NCBI RefSeq assembly: GCF_000875895.1
Contig: NZ_JXCF01000007.1
Coordinates: 434,001-498,000, forward strand
Source of the DNA: Staphylococcus gallinarum
Lineage (GTDB): Bacteria; Bacillota; Bacilli; Staphylococcales; Staphylococcaceae
DNA: 64,000 bases
Reading direction: 5' to 3'
The notes beneath the pieces are model-generated. The model was not told the origin of the DNA. It searched no databases and saw only the letters and a list, made by a program, of their open reading frames with translations. The position numbers and the translations under genes are program-made. Positions 38,611 through 50,000 of this stretch are shown here, in pieces. Numbering within the stretch: position 1 is the stretch's first letter; each line of letters begins with the position of its first letter.

Positions 38611-40425
38611 TTATTGGTCAGTAGCTTCTATTTCATCGGTAAGTTGCTCTAATTCATTTACTAATTTACCTATATATTGAATTGTCGCTCTCAATGGTTG
38701 ATCGGTAGTAATATCTATACCCGCAATGCTAGCTAAATCAGCAGGGGACTTACTTCCTCCAGCGCGTAAAGTATCTAACCATTGCTCGACTGCAATCTGT
38801 CCTTCATTTTGTATTCGTTGCGACATAACAGTACCAATTGTTAATCCTGCAGAATAAGTATAAGAATAGAGACCCATATAATAGTGTGGTTGTCTCATCC
38901 AAGTCAATTCAGCACCTTCAGTTAACTTCACACTATCACCAAAGAATTGACTATAAACATCTCTCATTATTTCATTAAGTTGTGGTGCTGTAAGTGATTC
39001 ACCTGCATCAACTTTATTATATACTTCACGTTGATATGCAGCTTCTAATAAATGTGTAACCATATTATGATAGTATGTTCTTGAAACGATTGAACCAATA
39101 ACCCAACGTTTAAATTTCGGATCATCACTATGTTCAAATAGATAGTTTGCCATCAACATTTCATTCATAGTTGATGGGGCTTCAACAAAATACATAGACG
39201 CTTCAGATTCTAAATAATTTTGTTGGTGTTGGGCTAATGTGAAATGGCCAGCATGACCTAATTCATGAGCTAATACAAATGTTTCAGTCATTTTACCGGT
39301 CCAAGAGATAAACACATATGAGTGTGATGCATATGGACTTGCACAATAGGCACCCGTTTCTTTACCTTTATTCTGGGCAAAATCAATCCAACGATCCTCA
39401 TATGCAGTTTCTACCATATTAAGGTAATCTTTACCTAACACATTCAACGCACCATAGATATAGCGCTTTGAATCTTCAATTGAAATCTCAGGCTCAAATT
39501 CAGGATCTATTGAGACCTTTAAATCTTCGAATTTCATTACGTCTAGGCCATGAACACGTTTGAGTAACTTAGCATATTTTTGCATAATAGGAGCTAAATC
39601 GCTCATAATAACATCAATTTGTCGGTCAAACATATCACGTGTGACTTCTTGGTCTTGCAATAAATAGTCTATAACCGAGTCATAACCACGTAAATCAGCT
39701 TCAATTTTTTCCTGTTGAACCTTCATATTATAAGTTGCAGCAGTCGTATGCTGATATTTTTTCAACGCCTCACTAAAATGCTTAAAGCTCTTTGTTCTAA
39801 ATGACTCATCCGGATTGTCTTCATATTCATTTTCAAATGTTGCATAGTCTAATGGATATGACTGACCATTGTGTTCAAAGGATTCAAAATCAATATCTAA
39901 CATTTTAGTAATACCATATAATTCATAAGCGCCATCCAATGTAGGGGATAAACTCGCTAAAGTTTTTTCAACTTCAGGTGCTAATAGATAAGGTTGTCTA
40001 TGCTTTAATTTAGTTAAATAATGAGGATATTTTGAAGTTGAAATAAGTTGAGCCAATTGATTACTATTAAGTTCTAAAATTTCTGATTCTACAAATGCTA
40101 ACTCACTTGCAATCTTTCCATAACTTGTAGAAAATTTCGAACTTAATGTTTGAGCTGTAGGATTTGTCGTATCAACACTTAGTCTTAATTCAGCAAAATT
40201 TGCCATTTTGTCTAGATTTATCAGTATGTTTGCATATTCATCTAATGCTGTTTCAATTAAATCTATGTCTGTTAAACGTCCACTGTAATTTTGATTAAAC
40301 GCTTTAGCATCTGTTATGGTCTGTTCAATCATTTCATAAAATTGTTGATCTGATAAGAACAAATCTGTAGTGTCCCAAGTTTCATTTGTAGGGACATCAT
40401 TTCTAAAAGGTAATGCTTTACCCAT
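38611..40425 (-). CDS. pepF: Oligoendopeptidase F
   Basis: 604-residue cytoplasmic zinc metallopeptidase of family M3 that cuts oligopeptides. The zinc motif HELGH is in the stretch FVLAHELGHAGHF, and the third zinc ligand glutamate lies in FVEAPSTMNEMLM. Length matches the family (about 600). The gene starts behind AAAGGAG and stands alone, with its own terminator. In S. aureus an oligopeptide transporter operon lies nearby as I recall; here it is absent. Confidence 0.95.
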   Translation of the reverse strand: MGKALPFRNDVPTNETWDTTDLFLSDQQFYEMIEQTITDAKAFNQNYSGRLTDIDLIETALDEYANILINLDKMANFAELRLSVDTTNPTAQTLSSKFSTSYGKIASELAFVESEILELNSNQLAQLISTSKYPHYLTKLKHRQPYLLAPEVEKTLASLSPTLDGAYELYGITKMLDIDFESFEHNGQSYPLDYATFENEYEDNPDESFRTKSFKHFSEALKKYQHTTAATYNMKVQQEKIEADLRGYDSVIDYLLQDQEVTRDMFDRQIDVIMSDLAPIMQKYAKLLKRVHGLDVMKFEDLKVSIDPEFEPEISIEDSKRYIYGALNVLGKDYLNMVETAYEDRWIDFAQNKGKETGAYCASPYASHSYVFISWTGKMTETFVLAHELGHAGHFTLAQHQQNYLESEASMYFVEAPSTMNEMLMANYLFEHSDDPKFKRWVIGSIVSRTYYHNMVTHLLEAAYQREVYNKVDAGESLTAPQLNEIMRDVYSQFFGDSVKLTEGAELTWMRQPHYYMGLYSYTYSAGLTIGTVMSQRIQNEGQIAVEQWLDTLRAGGSKSPADLASIAGIDITTDQPLRATIQYIGKLVNELEQLTDEIEATDQ

Positions 40426-40731
40426 GTTAACAACTCCTTTATCACTACGTTATATCATACATATTTCATTATACATGAATTTAATGTTTAAAATACAATG
40501 CGAGGCATTAACCAATTCGAATCAGATTAAAGGAACATGTAAGGCATTTTATTTATATAGAAGATTTTAATTCAGAAAATATATTAAAAATTATATTTGA
40601 CCTAATAAATTGAATATTTTAATATAAAATCATACTACTGAAGTCTGAACAGTTATGAATAAAGATATAGTATACTTATAGATAATAAAGAAAGTAGAAC
40701 CTTTAAAAAATCAATCTAAGGAGTGCTCCAA
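40426..40731 (+). other. Intergenic region between pepF and the small membrane gene
   Basis: About 300 AT-rich bases carrying two divergent promoters. A TATAAT on the minus strand near 40478 is a likely pepF -10 element. I see no reading frame with a ribosome site and no strong inverted repeat. Confidence 0.4.
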
Positions 40732-41088
40732 ATGACAATAATGGATATGCCTAATTTTTTATGGATTACAATTGGAGCTATGATAATATTAACTTTATTT
40801 TGTAATCTTGCTTTAAACAAATGGTTTGCACCTGCAATTATTACATTTATCGTCTTGGGTGTTGCAGCATTCTTAATTCCAAACTTCCAAGATATTACTT
40901 ATGAACCACTACTTGGTTATGCAGCATTTCTAGCTATAGTCAGTTTGATTATTAGTTTTTTAATTTGGTATTTCACACGAGATTTTCGACGCAAACGTAA
41001 AGAGAAGAAAATGCAAAAAGCTATTGCTAAACGTGGGGGAATTCCAGAAGAACATATGGAAGATTATAAACACTATAGAAAGCGATAA
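40732..41088 (+). CDS. Small membrane protein, possibly DUF2651-like
   Basis: 118 residues with three hydrophobic segments (about 8-26, 33-51 and 60-83, including FAPAIITFIVLGVAAFLIPNF) and a strongly basic C-terminal tail (RDFRRKRKEKKMQKAIAKR). The start is ATG 40732 behind AAGGAG; the upstream GTG lies in the ribosome site. The arrangement is reminiscent of YbeF-type small Firmicute membrane proteins, but I am not sure of the family. It has its own terminator. Function unknown. Confidence 0.75.
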   Translation: MTIMDMPNFLWITIGAMIILTLFCNLALNKWFAPAIITFIVLGVAAFLIPNFQDITYEPLLGYAAFLAIVSLIISFLIWYFTRDFRRKRKEKKMQKAIAKRGGIPEEHMEDYKHYRKR

Positions 41089-41093
41089 ATAAT

Positions 41094-41138
41094 AAAAACT
41101 ACGGTAATCCTTATTATTAGGGATTACCGTAGTTTTTT
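41094..41138. terminator. Bidirectional terminator
   Basis: AAAAACTACGGTAATCC and GGATTACCGTAGTTTTT form a perfect 17-bp stem with a 10-base loop; it separates the small membrane protein gene from the convergent lipoprotein gene. Confidence 0.94.
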
Positions 41139-41145
41139 AGTATAA

Positions 41146-42156
41146 TTATTTTTTGTATGCTTGTTGTATATTGTTTAATTGTTCGATTGTTAAATTGATG
41201 CCACCTTCACCAAAGAACCATGCATTCGATTCAAAAGGGGTTACATCATTTTGTTTGATAGCTTTCACATTTTTTATTACAGGATTTTTCAACGTCTGAG
41301 GAATATGCTGTTTATCTTGCTTTAAATCTTTTGTTCTATCAATAACAAAAATTTTATCAGGGTTAAGTTTTTCAAGATATTCATTTGAAACTAATATACC
41401 ACTTGAATTTGCTTTCATTTTCGGATCAGCATGTTTGATGCCTAAATCTTTGTTTAAAAAGCCTCCAAATCTACCACTATCTGCAAATGCTTTAATTCCT
41501 TTATCATCTACATTTAAGAACAGTACACGATCATTGTTTATACTCTTTTTAGTTTCATTAACTTTATCATCTAATTTTGAAATTAATTTATCTGTCTGTT
41601 GCTCTTTATTAAAGATCTTCCCAATATTTTGTGTATTATGCTTAATAGATTTTATGTAATTATCATTATCTGGACTTACAAATACTATTTTGGCTTTAGG
41701 AGCAGCTTTTTTCATTTCATCTAGCGTCTTTGTATGTGCCTGTCTAAATGAAGCAAATATTACATCTGGTTTTGTTTTAGCTAAAGCATCATAATCTGGT
41801 TGACCTGGATTACCTAAATTTGTATATTTTTTATCTTTAAACTCATTCAAGCTCTTAGGTAAAAAAGATGCACCTTGACCTTTAGAAATTGCTACGATTT
41901 TATTTTGTAATTTCAATGATTTCATAATATCTAAAGCACCATAATCCATAACTGCAACACGTTTAGGATTTTCAGGAACTTTAATTTTTTCTGTTTTCAT
42001 TTTCCCACGATTATGATCTTTATTTTTATCTTTAAATTCATAAGTTTGTTTAATACTAACTGTTTTTTGATCTTTTTCTGCTTTTTCATTTGAATTGGAA
42101 CCACACGCTGCTAACATCACAGCAAAACATAAAACTACAAACAATATTTTCTTCAT
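41146..42156 (-). CDS. Iron-siderophore-binding lipoprotein, SstD-like
   Basis: 336-residue substrate-binding protein of the helical-backbone metal receptor class. It has a signal peptide with lipobox LAAC (Cys18), then PKRVAVMDYGALDIMKSL, KPDVIFASFRQ and NPDKIFVIDR. Its sequence pattern is closest, from memory, to SstD, the catechol/catecholamine siderophore receptor of S. aureus. Unlike sstABCD, no permease or ATPase gene is linked, so it must borrow another transporter. A Fur box overlaps its promoter, so induction under iron limitation is expected. Starts behind AAGGAGG. Confidence 0.88.
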   Translation of the reverse strand: MKKILFVVLCFAVMLAACGSNSNEKAEKDQKTVSIKQTYEFKDKNKDHNRGKMKTEKIKVPENPKRVAVMDYGALDIMKSLKLQNKIVAISKGQGASFLPKSLNEFKDKKYTNLGNPGQPDYDALAKTKPDVIFASFRQAHTKTLDEMKKAAPKAKIVFVSPDNDNYIKSIKHNTQNIGKIFNKEQQTDKLISKLDDKVNETKKSINNDRVLFLNVDDKGIKAFADSGRFGGFLNKDLGIKHADPKMKANSSGILVSNEYLEKLNPDKIFVIDRTKDLKQDKQHIPQTLKNPVIKNVKAIKQNDVTPFESNAWFFGEGGINLTIEQLNNIQQAYKK

Positions 42157-42183
42157 TACTTTATCCTCCTTATAATAGCTTTT

Positions 42184-42213
42184 ATTATATCCTAATTGAA
42201 AAGTGTTATCAAT
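42184..42213 (-). promoter_or_regulatory. Promoter with Fur box upstream of the SstD-like gene
   Basis: On the minus strand TTGATA (42212-42207) and TATAAT (42189-42184) are 17 bp apart. ATTGATAACACTTTTCAAT (42213-42195) matches 15 of 19 positions of the Fur consensus ATTGATAATGATTATCAAT and covers the -35 element. Confidence 0.85.
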
Positions 42214-43486
<1,273 letters not shown>

Positions 43487-43499
43487 AGGAGTGACTAAA

Positions 43500-44021
43500 A
43501 TGAGTCAAAACAATCGAATCAAATGGCCAAGTTTAGTTGTTGGTGTGATTTTCCTGATTATAGCAGTTTTTATCATGAGTTTTCCTCAAGAAAATCTCTT
43601 CGTTATTACTTGGCTAATTGGACTATTATTTATAATCAATGGCTTTATGGAGCTTGTGATGAGCTTTAATATGAGGAAACATACAAATCAAAATTCAGTA
43701 TTCATAATGCTAACTGCTGTTATTAATATTATTATCGGTATTGTCATTATGCTTAATATTGTTACGAGTACTACATTTATCATTTATCTATTTGCTGTTT
43801 GGTTTATTATTCATGCAGTTTTAGCTATATTTACAGTTACACAGCTCGAGAGATCTAATCGTTTATTACACACGATTTCTATTTTTATTAATATTTTAGA
43901 AATAATTTTGGGGATACTTTTATTATTTAACCCTATAATTGCAGCTGTGCTAGTATCATTTGTACTTGCGTTCGTATTTGTGATTATAGGTATCTCACAA
44001 ATTATTATCGCATTATCATAA
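43500..44021 (+). CDS. DUF308/HdeD-family membrane protein
   Basis: 173 residues with six hydrophobic helices arranged as three similar pairs, beginning WPSLVVGVIFLIIAVFIM and containing GLLFIINGFMELVMS. This is the HdeD (DUF308) family; HdeD of E. coli is linked to acid resistance, but Firmicute members are uncharacterised. The start is ATG 43500 behind AGGAG at 8-base spacing; the GTG nine bases earlier overlaps that site. It is a single-gene unit with its own terminator, preceded by the long empty stretch. Confidence 0.85.
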   Translation: MSQNNRIKWPSLVVGVIFLIIAVFIMSFPQENLFVITWLIGLLFIINGFMELVMSFNMRKHTNQNSVFIMLTAVINIIIGIVIMLNIVTSTTFIIYLFAVWFIIHAVLAIFTVTQLERSNRLLHTISIFINILEIILGILLLFNPIIAAVLVSFVLAFVFVIIGISQIIIALS

Positions 44022-44052
44022 TAAATTAATTTTAAAAACCACATTGTAAGAC

Positions 44053-44096
44053 AAAAGCGTTTATTGAAATAAATGTATTTCAATAAACGCTTTTTT
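44053..44096 (+). terminator. Terminator of the DUF308 gene
   Basis: AAAAGCGTTTATTGAAATA and its exact complement flank a 4-base loop (AATG), followed by T residues. Confidence 0.93.
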
Positions 44097-44383
44097 AAAG
44101 ATAGTTCGGTAGTTATAATGACACTATTTCGTTAGCACATTTGTTAGAACTAATCATACGCAATAATCGAGCCATTTCATTGCAAAAACAAAAATTATAA
44201 AAATAAATTTTACTATAAAAATATTATAATGTAATGATATTGCAATATAATATTTCGATTGATATACTAAAAATGTGGAAGACATCGAGTATCAACAACT
44301 AAGATTATTCCACACAATTTAGTATACTTGTTATATTAGATTGCCATCCTAATATAACTAATATTTTCATTTAAAAATGAAAG
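44097..44383. other. Intergenic region with two inverted repeats
   Basis: No reading frame. TATACTAAAAATGTGGAA (44263-44280) pairs imperfectly with 44308-44326, and TTATATTAG (44331-44339) pairs perfectly with CTAATATAA (44349-44357). Neither has a T-tract. Confidence 0.5.
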
Positions 44384-44427
44384 ACAGCAACCTGAATTTT
44401 GCTCATACATAATCAGGTTGCTGTTTT
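44384..44427 (-). terminator. Terminator of femAB
   Basis: ACAGCAACCTGA and TCAGGTTGCTGT form a perfect 12-bp stem with a 17-base loop. T-rich sequence follows on both strands. Confidence 0.85.
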
Positions 44428-44434
44428 ATTTTTG

Positions 44435-45694
44435 CTATTTTTTCACTTTTTTACGTACATTATTTAATGTATTAAACAGCCAATATTTCGTCTTCTTAAT
44501 CGGCTTATAGAAGTCACCAATCAACTCTTCAATTTGTACATTAAAGCCTCGTTTAAATCTATATACACCGTAATCCTCACTATTTTCAGTGAAATCACCT
44601 GATAATCCATAGAAATTATAACGCGCATACCCATGTTCAAAACAATAATTCATCATAAACCAATGCATCATATAAGGTCCCATATATTGATTATATTTCG
44701 TTGATGATCCACCAGAGAAATAGTTAACTTCATAAGCATTTGCAAAGTAAACACCAGATGCTAGGTTTAATATCGAACCGTCTGTTTGACGTAATTCACT
44801 TGCTTGTAACAATTCTTTCTTGTCATGTTCAATTTGTTTATCTAGTTCAGCAATTTTCTTTAACTGCTTATCATTTTTATTTTCTTTTTGCATGATTTGA
44901 TCTCTACGTGATTCCTTATCATTAATGGCTTCTTGAGTGCTATTAATATATTCATCTAAATCAATATACGCTAACGGCACCAATGCTTTGTCGCCATAAT
45001 TATCAATAAAATTATAGAAATATTCATCTGTTTTCGATACAAATCCAGTACGTTCTTCTGTTTCTCTATATAAATCCAAGAATATACCGAACTCGTCACG
45101 TGATAACATACGTACCTTTACGCCATAATTAATCGCTTTATTAATATTACGCTTTCTTTGGCTATCAAATTGCTTTTTCAAACTAGCAGGCGTTTCATTT
45201 TCAAGGTTTAGTACACCGATCCATCTCACTTGGCTTGAAGTATCGTATTTTGTAGTGAAGCCATGATGCGTATAGCCATGTGATTTAAACAGATTAACCA
45301 ATGCGTCATTTTCATTATATTCTGGTAAAGGATTAATATCTTTATCATAGACATTATAAATCCAATACGGATCCATTTTCACATATAAACAATTGTTTTG
45401 TTGTAAATATGTATCTAATTCACGTAAATAGAAATCCACTAAACCTAAATCGTTATAATCCATGACCGGACCACGGTTTGAATAATAAACATAGCTACCC
45501 ATTGTGGGAATTTTAGAGAAAAGACTAGCAGCAATAACTTGATTATCGTCATCTTTTAAGCCTAATAATACAACTTGAAATCCATCTTCTTCTCTCGTCG
45601 CAATATTTTCTTTCACTTGAAAGTAATGACTTTCTAATGCTGGATTCTGTACAAAATTGTCATATTCTTTGACAGTTAACTCTGTAAATTTCAT
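44435..45694 (-). CDS. femB: FemB, glycine 4 and 5 of the peptidoglycan pentaglycine bridge
   Basis: 419-residue aminoacyltransferase that uses glycyl-tRNA to add the fourth and fifth glycines to the lysine side chain of lipid II. It has two GNAT-like domains and a helical coiled-coil arm (about residues 250-310, charged and Lys/Glu/Asp-rich). Signatures shared with FemA are [36 protein letters not shown] and the C-terminal [12 protein letters not shown]. It lies 30 bases after femA, the standard pair, and is required for normal wall cross-linking and beta-lactam resistance in S. aureus. Confidence 0.96.
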   Translation of the reverse strand: MKFTELTVKEYDNFVQNPALESHYFQVKENIATREEDGFQVVLLGLKDDDNQVIAASLFSKIPTMGSYVYYSNRGPVMDYNDLGLVDFYLRELDTYLQQNNCLYVKMDPYWIYNVYDKDINPLPEYNENDALVNLFKSHGYTHHGFTTKYDTSSQVRWIGVLNLENETPASLKKQFDSQRKRNINKAINYGVKVRMLSRDEFGIFLDLYRETEERTGFVSKTDEYFYNFIDNYGDKALVPLAYIDLDEYINSTQEAINDKESRRDQIMQKENKNDKQLKKIAELDKQIEHDKKELLQASELRQTDGSILNLASGVYFANAYEVNYFSGGSSTKYNQYMGPYMMHWFMMNYCFEHGYARYNFYGLSGDFTENSEDYGVYRFKRGFNVQIEELIGDFYKPIKKTKYWLFNTLNNVRKKVKK

Positions 45695-45724
45695 TCTAGC
45701 TTAGTTCCCTTCTATAATTTATGT

Positions 45725-46987
45725 TTACTTCTTTATATCTTTTAATTTTTTAAGTGCTGTATATATTTTATATGCTGGTTTATTAATTGGTTTGATAAAA
45801 TCACCAACGTATTCAATTACATCTGCATTGAAACCTTTTTTAAATTTAACTACGCCTGCATCCTCTGCATCTTCTGTAAAGTCACCACTAATGCCATAAA
45901 AATTATAGCGGTCTATATTATTGTCTAATGCATAGTTTATCATAGTCCATTGCACTGCATAACTTCCAGCAAAATGTCTAAACTCATTTGATGTTCCACC
46001 GGCATAGTAGACAACTTCATAAGGGTTGATAATGAAGAATGCTGCAGATATTGGTAACTCATTACCATGTTGTTTTTGTAATGCTTTTGCTTCGTCAATT
46101 TTCTGTTGATTTGCAATAAGTTGTTTTTCTAAATTATCTCTTTTGTTATAAGCTTTTTTATTTTCTGGACGTTTTTCTATATCTTTTAAAGCTTTGTTGA
46201 TATCTTTACTTAAAACTTCACGTTCAGCAGTAAGTTCTTCGATATATTCATCAAAATCCATATATGCCAACGGTACCAGCACACGATTTTTATAATATTT
46301 CAAACGATTATAATAGAAACTATCGTCTCTATCTTCGAAAGCTTTAGTTTCAGACGTATCTTCCATAAATGCTCTAAAGATTGGCAATTCATCTTCACCT
46401 AAGAAACGTACTTTAACACCATTTTTTTGAACTTTTTTAGTGTTTCGCTTACGTAAACCATCCATGTCTTTTAGGACATCCTTATCAGTCTTATCCTTTA
46501 ACTCTAATACTGAGTGAAATCTTATTTGAACGACTGGATCAAAACCAGTTAAGAAACCTTGGTGTTTATAACCTAAATGCTTCATCTTATCGAAGATCCA
46601 ATCATGCCCTGCATTCTCTAATACATCACCATCATGATTTCGATATTGGTAAGGTAAATATGGATCAACTCTTAAATAAAGCGCACGATGTTTCTTTACA
46701 TATTTTGATAATTCATTAAAGAAGTAATGCACAAGTTCTTTATTTTCAAAATCTATTACCGGTCCACGGTTAGTATAAAAATATTTAAAGTATTTCATTA
46801 CAGGTACAGCAGTTAATAAACATGCTGCAATAACTTCATTTTCATTATTTTTTATACCTACTAAATGTGTTTCTGTACCTTCTGCAATTTTTAATTCATA
46901 GTTCCCCACCATTTGAGTGAAATGGCTATTAGGCATACTATCTGTAAATGTCCCGAATTCTTTTGCAGTCAAATTAGTAAATTTCAT
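45725..46987 (-). CDS. femA: FemA, glycine 2 and 3 of the peptidoglycan pentaglycine bridge
   Basis: 420 residues. It adds the second and third glycines of the pentaglycine bridge. The N-terminus MKFTNLTAKEFG, the segment DGLRKRNTKKVQKNGVKVRF, the coiled-coil arm (about 245-305) and VVYYAGGTSNEFRHFAGSYA are typical FemA. Compared with S. aureus FemA from memory there are substitutions throughout, roughly one residue in five, which argues against S. aureus as the species. It is the first gene of the femAB operon. Starts at ATG 46987. Confidence 0.97.
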   Translation of the reverse strand: MKFTNLTAKEFGTFTDSMPNSHFTQMVGNYELKIAEGTETHLVGIKNNENEVIAACLLTAVPVMKYFKYFYTNRGPVIDFENKELVHYFFNELSKYVKKHRALYLRVDPYLPYQYRNHDGDVLENAGHDWIFDKMKHLGYKHQGFLTGFDPVVQIRFHSVLELKDKTDKDVLKDMDGLRKRNTKKVQKNGVKVRFLGEDELPIFRAFMEDTSETKAFEDRDDSFYYNRLKYYKNRVLVPLAYMDFDEYIEELTAEREVLSKDINKALKDIEKRPENKKAYNKRDNLEKQLIANQQKIDEAKALQKQHGNELPISAAFFIINPYEVVYYAGGTSNEFRHFAGSYAVQWTMINYALDNNIDRYNFYGISGDFTEDAEDAGVVKFKKGFNADVIEYVGDFIKPINKPAYKIYTALKKLKDIKK

Positions 46988-47211
46988 TTTATATACTCCT
47001 AAATGTCTATGATTCTATTTCTAATATTATAATCTTCAATCTTTATTATTATACAATATTCATTTATAAAACAAAATCAATACCTATGTTCAACGATGTT
47101 GATTTAATGCATTTTATAACGTTTTCTTTAAATAAAATAATATTTTACACTTAATCACTATCTATTCTTTCAAAATGTATTAAAAATAAGAACTAGTTAC
47201 CGTAAAGTACA

Positions 47212-47242
47212 AAAACTGGAAAACATAAAGTTCTCCAGTTTT
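47212..47242 (-). terminator. Terminator of the DJ-1/PfpI-like gene
   Basis: AAAACTGGA and TCCAGTTTT close a 13-base loop; on the minus strand five T follow the stem. Confidence 0.8.
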
Positions 47243-47284
47243 ATACTACTTAATACAGTAATTAAGCTTTGCTTCTATTTTAAT

Positions 47285-47944
47285 TTATTTTAATGCATCA
47301 CGCAAAGTTTTACCTATCTCAACACTAGATTGTGGGTTTTGACCAGTGATAAATTGTCCATCTGTTTCAACATGTTCAACAAAATTATCTTTAACAATAA
47401 ATTTAGCCCCTTGATTCTCTAGCTCTGTTTGCGTCAAGAATGGCACTTTGTCGTCTAATCCCATTGCACGTTCTTCATCATCAGTAAATGATGTTAGCGT
47501 AACGCCTTGGACTAAAAAGTTGCCATCGTTATCTTTGGCACCGACAAATGCACTTGGACCGTGACATACAGATGAAATGACTTTGCCATCAGATTTAAAG
47601 TCAGCTAATATAGATGCTAATTTTTGATTGTGCGCATAGTCAAAAACTGTACCATGACCGCCCGGTAAATAGACAGCATCGTAATTTTGGACATCAACTG
47701 TTTCAATACTTGGCACATCTTTTATAGCATTAACAAAGTTATCATATTGAGTTAACTCATCATTTTGTGTTGAATTGGGATCTAATGGTACTGCTCCACC
47801 TTGAATAGACACAATATCTACATCAATGCCTGCTTCTGTTAAAATATTATATGGTTCACTAGCTTCTTCTAACCATAAACCTGTTGGTGTACCATCATCA
47901 TATTGACTTCTGCTCGTTAATATAAATAAGACTTTTTTACTCAA
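47285..47944 (-). CDS. DJ-1/PfpI superfamily protein (Hsp31-like, type-1 glutamine amidotransferase fold)
   Basis: 219 residues. The nucleophile-elbow cysteine lies in VISSVCHGPSAFVG, and YLPGGHGTVFDYAHN and the C-terminal HVETDGQFITGQNPQSS complete the family pattern. Relatives include Hsp31-type glyoxalase III and deglycase proteins that deal with methylglyoxal or carbonyl stress, but activity varies and cannot be read here. The start is preceded by AAGAGGTG. It stands alone between femA and the trp operon; I do not recall it here in S. aureus, so it may be a species-specific insertion. Confidence 0.88.
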   Translation of the reverse strand: MSKKVLFILTSRSQYDDGTPTGLWLEEASEPYNILTEAGIDVDIVSIQGGAVPLDPNSTQNDELTQYDNFVNAIKDVPSIETVDVQNYDAVYLPGGHGTVFDYAHNQKLASILADFKSDGKVISSVCHGPSAFVGAKDNDGNFLVQGVTLTSFTDDEERAMGLDDKVPFLTQTELENQGAKFIVKDNFVEHVETDGQFITGQNPQSSVEIGKTLRDALK

Positions 47945-48064
47945 AATAAGTCACCTCTTCATTAGTAATATGAGTAGTTTCTAAATCTTTATTTTAAACT
48001 CATTTCTTCCTTTAATATTTTACCCGTACTAAATAAAGAGTATGCATTTCTTACTACATTTATT

Positions 48065-48793
48065 TTAACTATCAAGTGCTTGACGAATTGAATTTAAATA
48101 ATCTGTAGTTGTATCGTGGTTATCTTCGCTAAAACGTCTAACAATCTCACTACCGATAACGACACCATCAGAAGCTTCAATAATATCTTTTACATGATCA
48201 GGCGTTCTAATACCAAATCCTGCTACTACTGGTACACTCGAAATTTCTTTAATTTGCTTAATTTTTGACTTTAGTTGTGGATGAAACTTACCATTTTCCC
48301 CTGTAGTGGCATTCATGGTAACGGTATAGATAAAACCTTCTGCTTGTTTAGCAATTTGCTCAATTCGTTCTTCAGAAGTCGTCATAGCAATTAATGAAAT
48401 GATATGAAGCTTACGTTGTGGATGGCGCTCCTTTAGTTGTTCTAATAATTCAAATGGCAAATCAGGTATTATTAATCCATACACGCCTGCATCTTCACAT
48501 GCTGTAAAGAAAGCATCTTCTCCATAAAAATTTATTATATTATAATAAGTCATCAATACATAATCACTCTCAATTTCAGCTTGATGAGATTTTAATTCAT
48601 CCAATATATATTGAATGTTTACACCTTCTTCAATCGCCTTGCTTCCTGCATCCATAATCACGGGTCCATCAGCAACAGGATCAGAGAATGGCACACCTAC
48701 TTCTATAATATCTGCACCAGCAGCACTTAAAGTTTTCATATTTTCAATAAAACTTTTGTTTCCCATTATATAAGGAATAAATAGTTTACTCAT
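48065..48793 (-). CDS. trpA: Tryptophan synthase alpha subunit
   Basis: 242-residue TIM barrel that splits indole-3-glycerol phosphate into indole. The catalytic Glu is in [17 protein letters not shown], and the phosphate-binding parts are [12 protein letters not shown] and [10 protein letters not shown]. The start is ATG 48793, behind GGCGGTG; the GTG nine bases earlier is part of that site. It overlaps trpB by eight bases, so translation is coupled. It is the last gene of the operon; no clear terminator is visible in the 120 bases that follow. Confidence 0.97.
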   Translation of the reverse strand: MSKLFIPYIMGNKSFIENMKTLSAAGADIIEVGVPFSDPVADGPVIMDAGSKAIEEGVNIQYILDELKSHQAEIESDYVLMTYYNIINFYGEDAFFTACEDAGVYGLIIPDLPFELLEQLKERHPQRKLHIISLIAMTTSEERIEQIAKQAEGFIYTVTMNATTGENGKFHPQLKSKIKQIKEISSVPVVAGFGIRTPDHVKDIIEASDGVVIGSEIVRRFSEDNHDTTTDYLNSIRQALDS

Positions 48794-50000
48794 TATTGTC
48801 ACCGCCTTGTTGCATATAATTCCTTATCGTTTCCATATCTTTATCTCCACGTCCTGATACAGTAACTACAAGAATTTCATCTTTACTCATCTTTGGAGCT
48901 AATGATTCTACATAGCTTAGTGCATGGGCACTTTCAATAGCTGGTATAATACCTTCAGCCTTAGTAAATGAAACAAGTGCATCCATTGCTTGTTTATCAC
49001 TCGCAGTTTCATAAGTCACACGCCCAATATCATGATAATATGAGTGTTCTGGTCCAACGCCTGGATAATCTAAACCAGCTGATATAGAGTGGGCTAACTG
49101 AATCTGGCCATGATCATCTTGTATTAAATACATTTTAGTACCATGTAATACCCCTTCTTTACCTTTGTTGATAGCTAACGCATGCTTATCACTATCAATA
49201 CCTTCACCTGCAGCCTCTACACCATATAATTTCACAGCATCATTGATAAATGGATAAAATGTACCAATCGCATTAGATCCTCCGCCAACACACGCTACAA
49301 CTGCATCGGGTAAACGCCCTTCCTTTTCAAGAATTTGCATTTTTATTTCTGATCCAATCACACTTTGAAAGTCTCTAACCATAGTTGGAAATGGATCAGG
49401 TCCTAAAGCTGATCCTAATAAATAATGCGTATCTTCTACATGACTGACCCAATATTGTAATGCTTTGTTGACAGCATCTGATAAAGTGCCTTGACCTTCA
49501 GTAACAGGTTCAACTTTGGCACCAAGTAATTCCATTCGAAAGACGTTTAAAGATTGTCGTTTTATGTCTTCTTCACCCATAAAGACTACGAGTTCCATAT
49601 CAAACAATGCTGCAACAGTTGCACTCGCAACACCGTGTTGACCTGCTCCAGTTTCGGCAACTAATTTATTTTTCCCCATGCGTTTAGCCAATAACGCCTG
49701 CCCCAAAGCGTTGTTTATTTTATGCGCACCTGTATGATTTAAATCTTCTCTTTTTAAATAAATCTTTGCGCCACCAAGTTGTTCAGTATACGATGCTGCA
49801 TATGTTAAAGGGGTACTACGGCCTACATAGTCCTTTAAATAGTTATCTAATTCTTGTTGAAAGGCTGGATCTGCTTGCGCCTCTTTATAAGCCTTTTTTA
49901 ATTCTTGAATTGCAGGCATCAATGTTTCTGGTACATATTGACCACCATATGCTCCAAAAAATCCAAATTCATCTGCTTCTGTTTGTATTTTTTTAACCAT
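48786..50000 (-). CDS. trpB: Tryptophan synthase beta subunit
   Basis: 404-residue PLP enzyme that joins indole to serine. The PLP lysine sits in [33 protein letters not shown] follows, and the PLP phosphate site is [11 protein letters not shown]. It starts at ATG 50000 behind GAAAGGAG inside the end of trpF, overlapping by eight bases. All residues expected for activity are present. Confidence 0.98.
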   Translation of the reverse strand: MVKKIQTEADEFGFFGAYGGQYVPETLMPAIQELKKAYKEAQADPAFQQELDNYLKDYVGRSTPLTYAASYTEQLGGAKIYLKREDLNHTGAHKINNALGQALLAKRMGKNKLVAETGAGQHGVASATVAALFDMELVVFMGEEDIKRQSLNVFRMELLGAKVEPVTEGQGTLSDAVNKALQYWVSHVEDTHYLLGSALGPDPFPTMVRDFQSVIGSEIKMQILEKEGRLPDAVVACVGGGSNAIGTFYPFINDAVKLYGVEAAGEGIDSDKHALAINKGKEGVLHGTKMYLIQDDHGQIQLAHSISAGLDYPGVGPEHSYYHDIGRVTYETASDKQAMDALVSFTKAEGIIPAIESAHALSYVESLAPKMSKDEILVVTVSGRGDKDMETIRNYMQQGGDNNE

